From positions 1 through 33,643 of IMG/VR virus record IMGVR_UViG_3300025894_000032: a DNA stretch of 33,643 nt, one strand, 5' to 3'. The notes below the pieces were generated by a model. That model was not told the origin of the DNA. It worked only from the letters and a program-made list of their open reading frames with translations, and ran no database searches. This DNA comes from a virus. Below are positions 6,958 to 15,537 of the stretch, piece after piece. Within the stretch, counting starts at the first letter, position 1, and every line of letters starts with the position of its first letter. The translations under genes and the position numbers were made by a program.

Positions 6958-8015
6958 CTACCATATCTAAACGATTGTAATAGCTTCTCTTCTAATTTGG
7001 GTAAGATAAGCGTGTCCCATAGCTCTGTGTCTTGAGACCAATTCTTATAGTATCCTATCTTTTTTCCGTCTGGCAGGCAGTATGTTGATCCAGTTTGCAC
7101 TATGATTCCATGATTAACAGCCATCTCTTTCAAACCACTGTACATATCCAGACCAGTCTTGAAGTTCAAATACATCTCACCCTCTAAGAATGGTGGTACA
7201 AATCTATTTTTAACTGTAAGAGCCCTAAGCGTTACACCACTATATTTGTTAGCTTCTGGTATCATTTCATCTTCATCATTACCTTTGTCTTGCTTTTCAT
7301 CTCGCTTTGCAAGCTGAACCAACACACTGGATAAATACACTGGACCTTTACCACCACTCTGACTCTTCACTAGAGTGGGGAACATTGCTCCAGGATCATC
7401 GTATGTATGGTTTACAAACAATATGGTCACATTGGCTTGAGCTGCCTTGAACGTGAGTGTTCTCATCATGCTCTTAAGACCTTTGGCTCTGGTGCCCATG
7501 TCCATGGCTGATTTACCTTTCTCAACATCATCTATCTCTTTTTGACTTGCCAGGTTTCCAAGACTGTCAATGCATACGATAAACTTACCTTGAGCGTTCG
7601 CCTCAATCACACTGTCTAGAAAAGCTACTAGTTGATTTCTGCAAGATTCTACAGTTTGTACTGGTACATACTTGACTCCTTCAGGATCCAACCCGGAGGC
7701 TTTACAAGCGGCTTCATCAACAGCCATTTCAGTATCAAATATAACAGGCACCATACCAGATTGCTGAGCTTTAGCTAAGATCTTGTTAGTTATGTATGTT
7801 TTTCCAGTTTGACTAGGACCAGCAAATCCTGTAATTCGTCCCTTTGGGATACCACCGTAGAGACTTCCAGAGATTAATGCATTCAACACCATACAACCAG
7901 TGTCATGCCATTCAGTTACCGTAGACAAAGCTGATTCAGATAACATTTTTGCTTCTGGATTTAATTTATCCAGCTTTGAGAATATTTTCTCAATATCTTT
8001 GTCTAACTTAGCCAC
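6954..8015 (-). CDS. uvsX: UvsX, RecA-like recombinase
   Basis: Protein of 353 aa (T4 UvsX is about 390), the strand-exchange recombinase that forms filaments on single-stranded DNA and drives recombination-dependent replication. Walker A is GPSQTGKT (66-73), and the Walker B strand is FIVCIDSLGNL. The L2-side region TILFVNHTYDDPGAMFPT and the SGGKGPVYLSS segment match phage UvsX proteins. Translation starts with GTG at 8015, just after the stop of the upstream gene. Partner genes uvsY, uvsW, 46, 47 and 32 are all in the window. Confidence 0.95.
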   Translation of the reverse strand: MAKLDKDIEKIFSKLDKLNPEAKMLSESALSTVTEWHDTGCMVLNALISGSLYGGIPKGRITGFAGPSQTGKTYITNKILAKAQQSGMVPVIFDTEMAVDEAACKASGLDPEGVKYVPVQTVESCRNQLVAFLDSVIEANAQGKFIVCIDSLGNLASQKEIDDVEKGKSAMDMGTRAKGLKSMMRTLTFKAAQANVTILFVNHTYDDPGAMFPTLVKSQSGGKGPVYLSSVLVQLAKRDEKQDKGNDEDEMIPEANKYSGVTLRALTVKNRFVPPFLEGEMYLNFKTGLDMYSGLKEMAVNHGIIVQTGSTYCLPDGKKIGYYKNWSQDTELWDTLILPKLEEKLLQSFRYGS

Positions 8016-8017
8016 AC

Positions 8018-8422
8018 CTACTTCTTTTTAGGTTTACCTTTGGTGGTATCTTCTGATACAATTTCACCTTCATCAAACAGCTCAACTGGTGCAGATGTAG
8101 TTGAAACCTCCTTAGTATCCACACCTTCAAATATCCGAGCATATTGATCTTCGATGCTTGGTTCAAGCTCTAGATCATTACTCACGGTGATATTGCTATT
8201 CTGAAAGGTCCACGTCACGCCAGCCTCTCTCAATGATTCTTTGACAAACTCCCGGAAGATATATGGTATCAATTGTACAGAAATCTGGCCAGACTCTTGA
8301 TTAACTTGAATGTTAACTACTGCCGGATTCTTTAAATTAGTTACCTTGTCGTTACTTGATTCTTCGTCATGACGACCTAAAATCACTCTACCTACACTAT
8401 CAACGATTGCTATTAATTTCAT
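8018..8422 (-). CDS. Unknown 134-aa protein between polymerase and UvsX
   Basis: An N-terminal beta-rich domain, MKLIAIVDSVGRVILGR and NPAVVNIQVNQ then QISVQLIPYIFREF, is followed by an acidic, disordered-looking C-terminal part that ends in a basic KGKPKKK. The sequence has the feel of a family often found near uvsX in marine T4-like phages, but I cannot name a function. It is the first gene of a transcript with uvsX (2 nt gap), under the promoter at 8429-8456. A role in recombination or polymerase regulation is only an inference from position. Confidence 0.75.
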   Translation of the reverse strand: MKLIAIVDSVGRVILGRHDEESSNDKVTNLKNPAVVNIQVNQESGQISVQLIPYIFREFVKESLREAGVTWTFQNSNITVSNDLELEPSIEDQYARIFEGVDTKEVSTTSAPVELFDEGEIVSEDTTKGKPKKK

Positions 8423-8428
8423 ACTTAT

Positions 8429-8456
8429 ATTATACCTACTGATTGATGGAAGTCAA
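8429..8456 (-). promoter_or_regulatory. Early-type promoter of the 134-aa gene and uvsX
   Basis: Minus strand: TTGACT (8456-8451), 16 nt spacer, TATAAT (8434-8429), 6 nt, ATG at 8422. It is the best match to the sigma-70 consensus in the minus block and has the shared leaderless geometry. Confidence 0.75.
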
Positions 8457-8458
8457 CT

Positions 8459-11026
8459 CTAAAGTTTAAGCAGATCAAATAAATCAGTCTGCAGCTGCAT
8501 GTTAGGTCGGCGCATTGGCCAGTTGACAGCTCCATAAAACCTCTCGATAACACTAAACACAATCTTCTCGAACATCTTCTCAACATCAACTGGAAAGTCA
8601 CTCAACAACTCTGGAGGCATATAATACTTGTATGCTAGTGTTGTTATGTTGTATTTGTTCGGTAGTTTAGTGTAGTAATATCTAACTTTATCACCACTGG
8701 ATATTTTCTCGTATGTGTTGCTCAGATTATATCTATCAAGCAACATGTTGTATGTATATGCTGCCTTGGTGTGGATTGGCATGTGTTTCACAAACTCAAA
8801 GTCATGACATTGATCAGCGTACTTCTCGTAATCTCTTATACCCATCACGAATGAGATGTCATCTATCGGTAGTGTCTTGAACATATCATACACACCTACA
8901 AATATGTCATTAGTCTGGTTGAAGTTCCGAGTCATGATCATGGTCTCTATTATATTTTTTACTGCCGGTTTGATTCCTGCAGGCATGGTGGTTCTTACAA
9001 CCTCAACTCCAGTATACTTGAATTTCTTACATGGTATATCTTCATCATCTAATACATGCAATACATATCTCTTCTTTGATAAGAATATACCAGAATCACA
9101 CATAACCTCTCTCTTGAATACAAATCTCGGATCATTACTATTCAGAGTATTCTTCGCCCACTTCTTGATCTCAACATTCAGATAATCTTCAATGTCTTTT
9201 GCAGCGTCTTTAGCCTCTTGTGTGATGATAGTACCTTTATGAAAATCATGACCTATATGTTTCATTACCTTATCAATGGTGATATAGCTCGAGTCAGTAT
9301 CATTATATATCACCGGGTTGTAGTCATCAAGGACATCACACTTCTCTCTTACATACCTCTGTAGTATCTTGTTTGATTGTTTGATGACAGCCTGTCCAGT
9401 TAGTGTTATACTTCTCGCTATATCTGGATCACCCAGTGGGGCGTATTTGTTTCCGAAGTAACCATACACTGTGTTGATCAAGATCTTCAATGTGAATTGC
9501 TTGATGTCTAGATGTTTTATTCTTGTCTGTAGATCATCATATTCATCTGAATCTGCAGATATTTCATTTAATCTCAACTTACATACACGAAGATCTTTCT
9601 TGATATCCACTCGAGATTGATATATACGATCCACAATCTCTGGCATGATTCCTTTGACCTTCTGAGAGAATAAAAACTTAGCTTTTGTGATCGCGATCTT
9701 CTCTTTCTGTACATACTCGAAGAACTTCGCGTGCTTCATGACGATCCGCCGACCGGATACATGATGTATCGTTATGTCTTCATCAGTCTGAGATATTATC
9801 TTACCCACCTTTGTCTCTGGACTCAAGTTGAGTGTGATCATCGTGTTAGGATATAGACTATTAGCGTCAAATGATATTATACCGTGTTGAAATCCTTTCT
9901 GTGGTGTTGATACATACGCTCCTTCGTATTGACCAGATTCATCTCTTCGAATGAAGGTAGGTAAAATTTTATTTTTCTCACGAGCGGCAATCACAGCAGC
10001 ACCAGTGATCACAGGTAACGTACCCATTGCAGATTCAAATGTTGTTAATCCAGTATACGCCAGCATTCGGAGAAGTTCTATGTATCTTAACTTCTCTTCC
10101 ATCCGGACTAGCAAGTTTACGTCCTGTACGTTGTACTCAACAAACGTCTGCCAGTCTTCGTCAGCTAGTTGAGATAGATTCATGTTACCATAATCTACTT
10201 TATTCTCCCCCAGCTCACGCTCAGCAACAGCATCCAACTTATAAGACTCTCTAAGACCAATACTGAACTTTTTATACACATCAAGATAATCGATACAAGA
10301 CACACCATCTATGAACCATCTCACAGCCTCACGACCGAATTGTGTACGGATAGTTCTCGGGTATATAGTACCTACTGGAGATAAACGATGACATGTATCC
10401 TCATCGAATAATCTCGCGATTCGGTTGATGATATAAGGTATATCAAAGAATTCACTATTCCAACCGGATAAGATATCTGGCGGATCTATCGATATCATAT
10501 GCAAGAATTTTTGCATCATTTCCTTCTCAGTAGAGCAGTGTGTATAATCACAGTTCTCGATATCTCTAGTGAGTGGCTTTGTACCCCACGTGGTGAATTT
10601 CTTGGTTATGGTATCATATATAGTGATCACGTTTATAGCGTCATTGGCCTTTTCTGGTACAGGGAACTCCCCAGGGCTGTATGTTTCTATATCGATAAAC
10701 CATGTCTTGAGCGGGTGTTGATTGAAGTCATCGTCTTTACATCTGCTCTGGTATAGATCTACTAAGAATTGTTGATCCCATCTTATGTTCTCAAACACAC
10801 GTGTAGTGGTCAAGTCCTTGAGATACCTGTATCTATGTGTCGGAGATTGGAACATTTTTTTCTTGAGACTGGTGTTGAATATAGACTCAACACCGGTGTC
10901 CTGTTTAGTCTCTAGATACAAGTATGGTGAATAACTCAGCTCTCTGGTTATGCGTCTACCATCATCATCCCATGTCAACAATATGACTTGATTCTGACTC
11001 TTGTCGTATACTATATTACGATACAT
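8459..11026 (-). CDS. 43: DNA polymerase gp43 (family B)
   Basis: Protein of 855 aa (T4 gp43 is 898 aa), the replicative polymerase with 3'-5' proofreading. Exonuclease motif I is FIDIETYSPGE (D112, E114), and WNSEFFDIPYI is exo II. Exo III is in the VEYNVQDVNLL segment. Polymerase motif A is FDANSLYPN, motif B includes KILINTVYGYFGNKY, and motif C is YNDTDSSY with the two catalytic Asp. All active-site residues are intact, with no intein or split. If the phage makes modified deazaguanine nucleotides, this enzyme would have to accept them; otherwise modification would be post-replicative. Confidence 0.96.
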   Translation of the reverse strand: MYRNIVYDKSQNQVILLTWDDDGRRITRELSYSPYLYLETKQDTGVESIFNTSLKKKMFQSPTHRYRYLKDLTTTRVFENIRWDQQFLVDLYQSRCKDDDFNQHPLKTWFIDIETYSPGEFPVPEKANDAINVITIYDTITKKFTTWGTKPLTRDIENCDYTHCSTEKEMMQKFLHMISIDPPDILSGWNSEFFDIPYIINRIARLFDEDTCHRLSPVGTIYPRTIRTQFGREAVRWFIDGVSCIDYLDVYKKFSIGLRESYKLDAVAERELGENKVDYGNMNLSQLADEDWQTFVEYNVQDVNLLVRMEEKLRYIELLRMLAYTGLTTFESAMGTLPVITGAAVIAAREKNKILPTFIRRDESGQYEGAYVSTPQKGFQHGIISFDANSLYPNTMITLNLSPETKVGKIISQTDEDITIHHVSGRRIVMKHAKFFEYVQKEKIAITKAKFLFSQKVKGIMPEIVDRIYQSRVDIKKDLRVCKLRLNEISADSDEYDDLQTRIKHLDIKQFTLKILINTVYGYFGNKYAPLGDPDIARSITLTGQAVIKQSNKILQRYVREKCDVLDDYNPVIYNDTDSSYITIDKVMKHIGHDFHKGTIITQEAKDAAKDIEDYLNVEIKKWAKNTLNSNDPRFVFKREVMCDSGIFLSKKRYVLHVLDDEDIPCKKFKYTGVEVVRTTMPAGIKPAVKNIIETMIMTRNFNQTNDIFVGVYDMFKTLPIDDISFVMGIRDYEKYADQCHDFEFVKHMPIHTKAAYTYNMLLDRYNLSNTYEKISSGDKVRYYYTKLPNKYNITTLAYKYYMPPELLSDFPVDVEKMFEKIVFSVIERFYGAVNWPMRRPNMQLQTDLFDLLKL

Positions 11027-11034
11027 TTGTGTAT

Positions 11035-11061
11035 TTTATATCAAACTCAGCTTAAGTGCAA
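11035..11061 (-). promoter_or_regulatory. Early-type promoter of gene 43 (weaker)
   Basis: Minus strand: TTGCAC (11061-11056), 15 nt spacer, TATAAA (11040-11035), 8 nt, ATG at 11026. Same -35 as gene 41, but spacer and -10 deviate slightly. Confidence 0.5.
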
Positions 11062-11063
11062 CC

Positions 11064-12200
11064 CTACAATATATCAATATACTTCTGGTAGTTATCATCC
11101 AACCACCGAGATTGTAGCACATCATTATAGCACTTGGATAACTTCGAGTATAATCCATAGTCTCCTCGAAGTAGTTCTATTTGATCATGCAAATCATCCG
11201 CAGTCTTGAACTTGAGTGGCGAGTTGTCGTAAGTTATCATATCTTGACAGATACAAGGCACTCCCAATGCACCAGCTTCTAGAATCTTTATATCACTCTT
11301 GCACCGGTTGAATATGTTGTCATGTAGAGGGGCGATGAATATGTTTATATTTAAATTCTTGATGAATCGTGGTAGGTTGTATATTGATTGCCATTTGTGT
11401 ACTGTCACTTTCCCGGATTTGATTAAATCCTTAATAGCTGGTGGCTCTCCACCCATGAACACCCATTCATACACATCACAAGTCTTTCTGATCAGCTTGA
11501 CAATGTGACTTATATCATCAACACCATTGTTGTTGTTTCTGAGATCAAAATGAGCTCCAGAACCACAATACATGATCCGAGTGCGCTTTCTTGTCCAATT
11601 GTTCATGACAGTCTCGTGATCATAAATACCATCAAGCCAGAATCTAGGAGGGTAGTTTTTCACCACAACTACGTTGTCATTGAATTGACTATAATAATCT
11701 TTCATAGTATCACAAGTAACCGTGACCATGTCAACTAGGTTCAATATTTTCTTGGCTGAATCCTGTAGCTCTGCGTTATCATATGATGAACGAAATGCAT
11801 TGTACATGGGTATATCCTTGATCACAAATATATCATCAATATCGTATATGAACTTGAAGCCTATTCTATCAGCCTTGCGTCTCAACTCACTAGCGAAGCT
11901 GAGCTGAGCAGAGGTCACTTGTCTCTGTATACGCACACTACTAACACTCTTGTAATACGATTCATCAGATATCATGATAGCTGAATTACTACCGAACATC
12001 TTCTGAGTACCATTTATTATCATCTGCGGCCAGATCATTCTCCAGTGACCACATCCACCGTAATCTGCGATGAAGTCGTGAAATCGTGGTGTTTTTACTT
12101 TCGCAGGTGTAGATTTCATAGATTTGTAGTCCAATGATTTAGATATGCTTGAACCTATACTAGAGCCTATTGTCGTACCGAACATAATACTAACTATCAA
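11064..12200 (-). CDS. GT-B type glycosyltransferase
   Basis: Protein of 378 aa (373 if ATG 12185 is used). The C-terminal half has the GT-B family 1/4 signature CKSDIKILEAGALGVPCICQD (around 308-328) that binds the nucleotide sugar, preceded by a Rossmann strand RIMYCGSGAH and WVFMGGEPP. The N-terminal half has FKFIYDIDDIF, typical of this group of O-antigen-type transferases. It follows gene 46 (overlap 11 nt, or 4 nt gap with the later start) and so lies inside the replication-recombination operon. The acceptor is unknown; DNA base, virion protein and host glycan are all possible. Confidence 0.8.
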   Translation of the reverse strand: MIVSIMFGTTIGSSIGSSISKSLDYKSMKSTPAKVKTPRFHDFIADYGGCGHWRMIWPQMIINGTQKMFGSNSAIMISDESYYKSVSSVRIQRQVTSAQLSFASELRRKADRIGFKFIYDIDDIFVIKDIPMYNAFRSSYDNAELQDSAKKILNLVDMVTVTCDTMKDYYSQFNDNVVVVKNYPPRFWLDGIYDHETVMNNWTRKRTRIMYCGSGAHFDLRNNNNGVDDISHIVKLIRKTCDVYEWVFMGGEPPAIKDLIKSGKVTVHKWQSIYNLPRFIKNLNINIFIAPLHDNIFNRCKSDIKILEAGALGVPCICQDMITYDNSPLKFKTADDLHDQIELLRGDYGLYSKLSKCYNDVLQSRWLDDNYQKYIDIL

Positions 12201-13998
12201 TCACTGATACACGTGTAGTTACACCTTTCTCCTTTTGAAGGAAAATGATATCACCGGTCGCGATCTTTGTAGAGTCTCTACGATGAGATATAACCATCGC
12301 AGATTCATTGAACTTATCCACACGTTCCTGTAGTATATCGACAACCAGCTCTACACCCTTCTCATCTAGACTACTATCAAACAACTCATCATATATGTTG
12401 AGATTGAAAGCCACATCACCTTGAAGTCTTCTTATGTCCATGAATGCGAACAAACAAGCTAGGTCAATATTCTTTTTCTCTGCTCCAGAGAAGTTGAAGT
12501 ACGACATTATCTTACCCTTCTCATCTATTATACTCTCCTCGAAATACTCATCAAACACACATACACAATTAGAGTCCATCTTTTGTAAGTAATAAGCTAG
12601 TTTGCTGTTCAACAACTGCAGTATGCGCTTGACAATATATGACTTAACACCTTCCTCAGATACTATGAATCTTGCGATGTCAATTAGATTGATATTGTTT
12701 TTATGCTCCTCGATAACTGATTGAGTTTCTTGAAGTCGTGCAGTTTGTTGCTCTAATTTTTCATGCTGATTGTCTGTTATATTGTTCAGGTTGGTTGACT
12801 CCTGTTCTAGTTCGGCATTCCACTCTTGTAGTTGAGTTATCTTACTCAGTACATTATCTCTTTCCTTAATTGTTATTGTTTGTGTGTTTATGATCAACTG
12901 CAATTCATCGACCTTCAATTCCATCTTCTCGCGAAGTGCATCAATCAGCGCTAATGATTGAATCTTATCTGTGATGATATCAGTATTATCATCAATCGAT
13001 TTCTGGATGGACTGCTTCTCTTGATTCACTTTATCAATTGAGTGACTGGTCATCGATTGCAGACACACAGGACATTCAGATTTTCCAGCGATCATCTTGT
13101 CATAAGATTGCTGGAGGTGCTTGTTGGTTGCCCTGAGCTCAATTATCTTCTTGTTTATACTATCTCTCTTGACCTTACATTCGCTCAGCGTATCCTTGTG
13201 TTTATCAACTTGAGATTGATAATCACTTACACTCATTTCAAAGGATACTTCGGCAGACTCTTTTAATTGTTGAATGCTGTTCATATTCAACTCTCGACGT
13301 TGATTGATCTTGTCCAACCGAGTCTGATTATCTTGAAGTTGTTTCACTTTCTCTGACTCTATAGATTGAATTTGATTTGAAATCTCTTCGTATCTAATAC
13401 ACTCTGCATCTAAATCTCGCTGAACTGCGTTGTAATTCGACCGAACTACTGATAACATATCGCTGAACACCTCTAAATTTAAAATACTTTCTATAAATCT
13501 CCTCTTCTCTAGTTTCTTCTTGGCCATGAATGGAACTGTATTGTTGACAGTCATGATGACACAGTTCTGAAACAACTCTGGTGTAGCGGAAATGAGGTCA
13601 GATATAAAGTTAGTTGTATTAACAATTGTGTCTAACGTCATATCTACATCATTCTTGTATATATGACACTTGCTTGGATTTAGAGTTCGTACTATATTAT
13701 ATCTGTCACTCTGACCTGATGATGTTGACACGTCAAGAGATATACTAACCATAGGTTGCTTCAATGTTACATTATTGCCTATGTTCTCTTTTTTTATATC
13801 TCTTAGAGTGTTTCCGAATATTCCAAAGTATATAGCGTCAGCGATTGTAGATTTACCGACTCCATTTCTTCTGGAAACCTTATCCTTGTTGATACCTGTT
13901 ATGATGTTCAACCCTTTAGTAAAGACTATCTCAACTGGTTGCTCACCTACTGATAAAAAATTCTTTACCACTAATTTCTTAAAATTTACAGTCTTCAT
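12190..13998 (-). CDS. 46: gp46, Rad50/SbcC-like recombination nuclease ATPase subunit
   Basis: Protein of 602 aa (T4 gp46 is 560). With gp47 it forms the Mre11-Rad50-type complex that resects DNA ends. Walker A is NGVGKST (45-51). Long coiled coils (about 190-300 and 320-430) flank a zinc-hook CPVC (309-312). The C-terminal lobe has a FSGAEKKNIDLA signature motif, LNIYDELFDSSLD (Walker B region with catalytic Glu) and a VISHR switch. All expected elements are intact. The start overlaps the end of gene 47 by 4 nt. Confidence 0.95.
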   Translation of the reverse strand: MKTVNFKKLVVKNFLSVGEQPVEIVFTKGLNIITGINKDKVSRRNGVGKSTIADAIYFGIFGNTLRDIKKENIGNNVTLKQPMVSISLDVSTSSGQSDRYNIVRTLNPSKCHIYKNDVDMTLDTIVNTTNFISDLISATPELFQNCVIMTVNNTVPFMAKKKLEKRRFIESILNLEVFSDMLSVVRSNYNAVQRDLDAECIRYEEISNQIQSIESEKVKQLQDNQTRLDKINQRRELNMNSIQQLKESAEVSFEMSVSDYQSQVDKHKDTLSECKVKRDSINKKIIELRATNKHLQQSYDKMIAGKSECPVCLQSMTSHSIDKVNQEKQSIQKSIDDNTDIITDKIQSLALIDALREKMELKVDELQLIINTQTITIKERDNVLSKITQLQEWNAELEQESTNLNNITDNQHEKLEQQTARLQETQSVIEEHKNNINLIDIARFIVSEEGVKSYIVKRILQLLNSKLAYYLQKMDSNCVCVFDEYFEESIIDEKGKIMSYFNFSGAEKKNIDLACLFAFMDIRRLQGDVAFNLNIYDELFDSSLDEKGVELVVDILQERVDKFNESAMVISHRRDSTKIATGDIIFLQKEKGVTTRVSVIDS

Positions 13999-15035
13999 TT
14001 CACACTCTTATATATATCATTAACATAATTCATCACTTCACCCTTATTATCAATATCCAACAAATCCACAAACTCCTTAGTAGCAGTCATTACATCTACA
14101 CCAGATAGATCATGAGACTGGTCAGATAGACCAAAGTCATTAAAATTTATACTATACTCAACATCGACACGAGCTGGGTGATTCTTCGATATGGATCTTA
14201 GTACTAGTTCAGTTTCATCTGGCATGATGTGGAGATCTATATACACTCTGATAATATTTCCACTGATTAGCTTCTGCCACTTTTTTGTGATGTTCTTGGC
14301 TTTTGCTAACTCTGACAACTTTATCTTGACATGTTGAGGAGAGATGTCATTGACGAAATACTCCAGATCACTACCAGATATATCTAATGTATAATAACCC
14401 TTACTCGAGTTGATGTCTCCAAAATCCATCTCGAAAGGATTACCTAAATATAGTATCGATCCATTTTTAAACTTACGATGCTCTCTATGATGAAAATGAC
14501 CAGTGATGGTGAGAGGTGACTTCTTGATCAGGTCGTTGTAACTCAATCCGGTTGTACAAGTCTTGAAATGATTCATCTTAAATGATGATATCTCAAAATG
14601 ACCAAATATTATATCAGAGTCTGGTATATCTTCCCCTTTGGTTCCCCATGGACAAACGGTCATAGTCTTACCATGTTGTTTGAATGTTCTGAGCTTATCT
14701 ACCACATTAATATTAGGCCATCCTTTGAGTATCGACAGTGATGTCACGTTGCTATTGTCTTTATAGTATGCGTCATGATTCCCGGGGAGTATCACAATGT
14801 TGAAGTCTTGTAATATATTAAGAAACTCTTGTGTTGATTGTATAGTAGTTACTGCTATCTCATCTCGGTAATGGAACAAATCACCACATATCATTATATC
14901 CTTTATACCTTTGGTTTTCAAATTGTCTCTCAACCATCTAGCCCACTCTAGAGTTATATTATGCCACATCACACCATTCTGATGCACACCAATATGGATA
15001 TCAGATATGCAACATATCTTACTTGATATGAACAT
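13995..15035 (-). CDS. 47: gp47, Mre11/SbcD-like nuclease subunit
   Basis: Protein of 346 aa, matching T4 gp47 (339 aa). The calcineurin-type phosphoesterase motifs appear in order: SDIHIG (11-16, Asp12 and His14), GDLFHYRDE (51-59), GNHDAYY (85-91) and TGHFHHREH, the four metal-binding motifs of Mre11 nucleases. It works with gp46 in end resection and in degrading host DNA. Its ATG overlaps the gene 55 stop by one base (TAATG), so translation is probably coupled. Confidence 0.95.
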   Translation of the reverse strand: MFISSKICCISDIHIGVHQNGVMWHNITLEWARWLRDNLKTKGIKDIMICGDLFHYRDEIAVTTIQSTQEFLNILQDFNIVILPGNHDAYYKDNSNVTSLSILKGWPNINVVDKLRTFKQHGKTMTVCPWGTKGEDIPDSDIIFGHFEISSFKMNHFKTCTTGLSYNDLIKKSPLTITGHFHHREHRKFKNGSILYLGNPFEMDFGDINSSKGYYTLDISGSDLEYFVNDISPQHVKIKLSELAKAKNITKKWQKLISGNIIRVYIDLHIMPDETELVLRSISKNHPARVDVEYSINFNDFGLSDQSHDLSGVDVMTATKEFVDLLDIDNKGEVMNYVNDIYKSVK

Positions 15036-15532
15036 TACTCTGCAGTCTCGTTACTGTACGGATTTGTGTAGTTCACTTTGTTATCAGTAGTGTCTGCATC
15101 TGTACTCATTAACTGGTCATACACCATCTCTTGATAATCTGTGACTGCTTGCTTGTATTTCTTCTCTTTCTTGATTCTGTTTATGAATGCATGAAACGCG
15201 ATAGTTGTGAAATACGAGAATGGATTGTAACCTGAGTCACACTTATACTTTTTACCCTGCAGTGCGGTGAACATCTTAACGATTGCATCACCAATCATGT
15301 CATCCTTGTACGAGTAGTTTATAAAGTTAGGTGCGAATGACAAACCTTTAGCTATCTTGTATACATTCTCTGCTAGTACAGGATTCATATCCATCTCATT
15401 CGGTTGAGCATAATAGTCTACGATCTGCTGTAAGAAGTCCTTACTGTTAACATAATGCGGTTTCTTAGGTTTAGGTTTCTTAGCTTTAGGTTTAGTAGCT
15501 TTAGGTTTAGTAGCTTTAGGTTTATCGGTCAT
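15035..15532 (-). CDS. 55: gp55, late-transcription sigma factor
   Basis: Protein of 165 aa (T4 gp55 is 185), the small sigma-like factor that directs host RNA polymerase to TATAAATA-type late promoters. The core DDMIGDAIVKMFTAL...FNPFSYFTTIAFHAFINRIKKEKK-like segment matches sigma region 2 (here YNPFSYFTTIAFHAF at about 103-117). The first 25 residues are a lysine-proline-rich tail (KPKATKPKATKPKAKKPKPK) produced by tandem 15-bp DNA repeats; this tail is not part of the T4 protein as I know it. Late-type boxes are found before many genes in the window, consistent with this factor being active. Confidence 0.9.
   Translation of the reverse strand: MTDKPKATKPKATKPKAKKPKPKKPHYVNSKDFLQQIVDYYAQPNEMDMNPVLAENVYKIAKGLSFAPNFINYSYKDDMIGDAIVKMFTALQGKKYKCDSGYNPFSYFTTIAFHAFINRIKKEKKYKQAVTDYQEMVYDQLMSTDADTTDNKVNYTNPYSNETAE
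15481..15525 (-). repeat. Tandem 15-bp repeat inside gene 55
   Basis: Three adjacent 15-bp copies (plus strand TAGCTTTAGGTTTAG, the last copy ending in T) encode the K-P-K-A-T repeats of the gp55 N-terminus. A degenerate extension continues to about 15465. Copy number could vary by slippage. Confidence 0.9.
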
Positions 15533-15537
15533 AAAAT

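Noticed and set aside
15465-15532. CRISPR-like or origin iterons at the TAGCTTTAGGTTTAG repeats
   Set aside because: The copies are directly adjacent, 15 bp long and in frame with gp55 codons, so they are coding tandem repeats, with no spacers.
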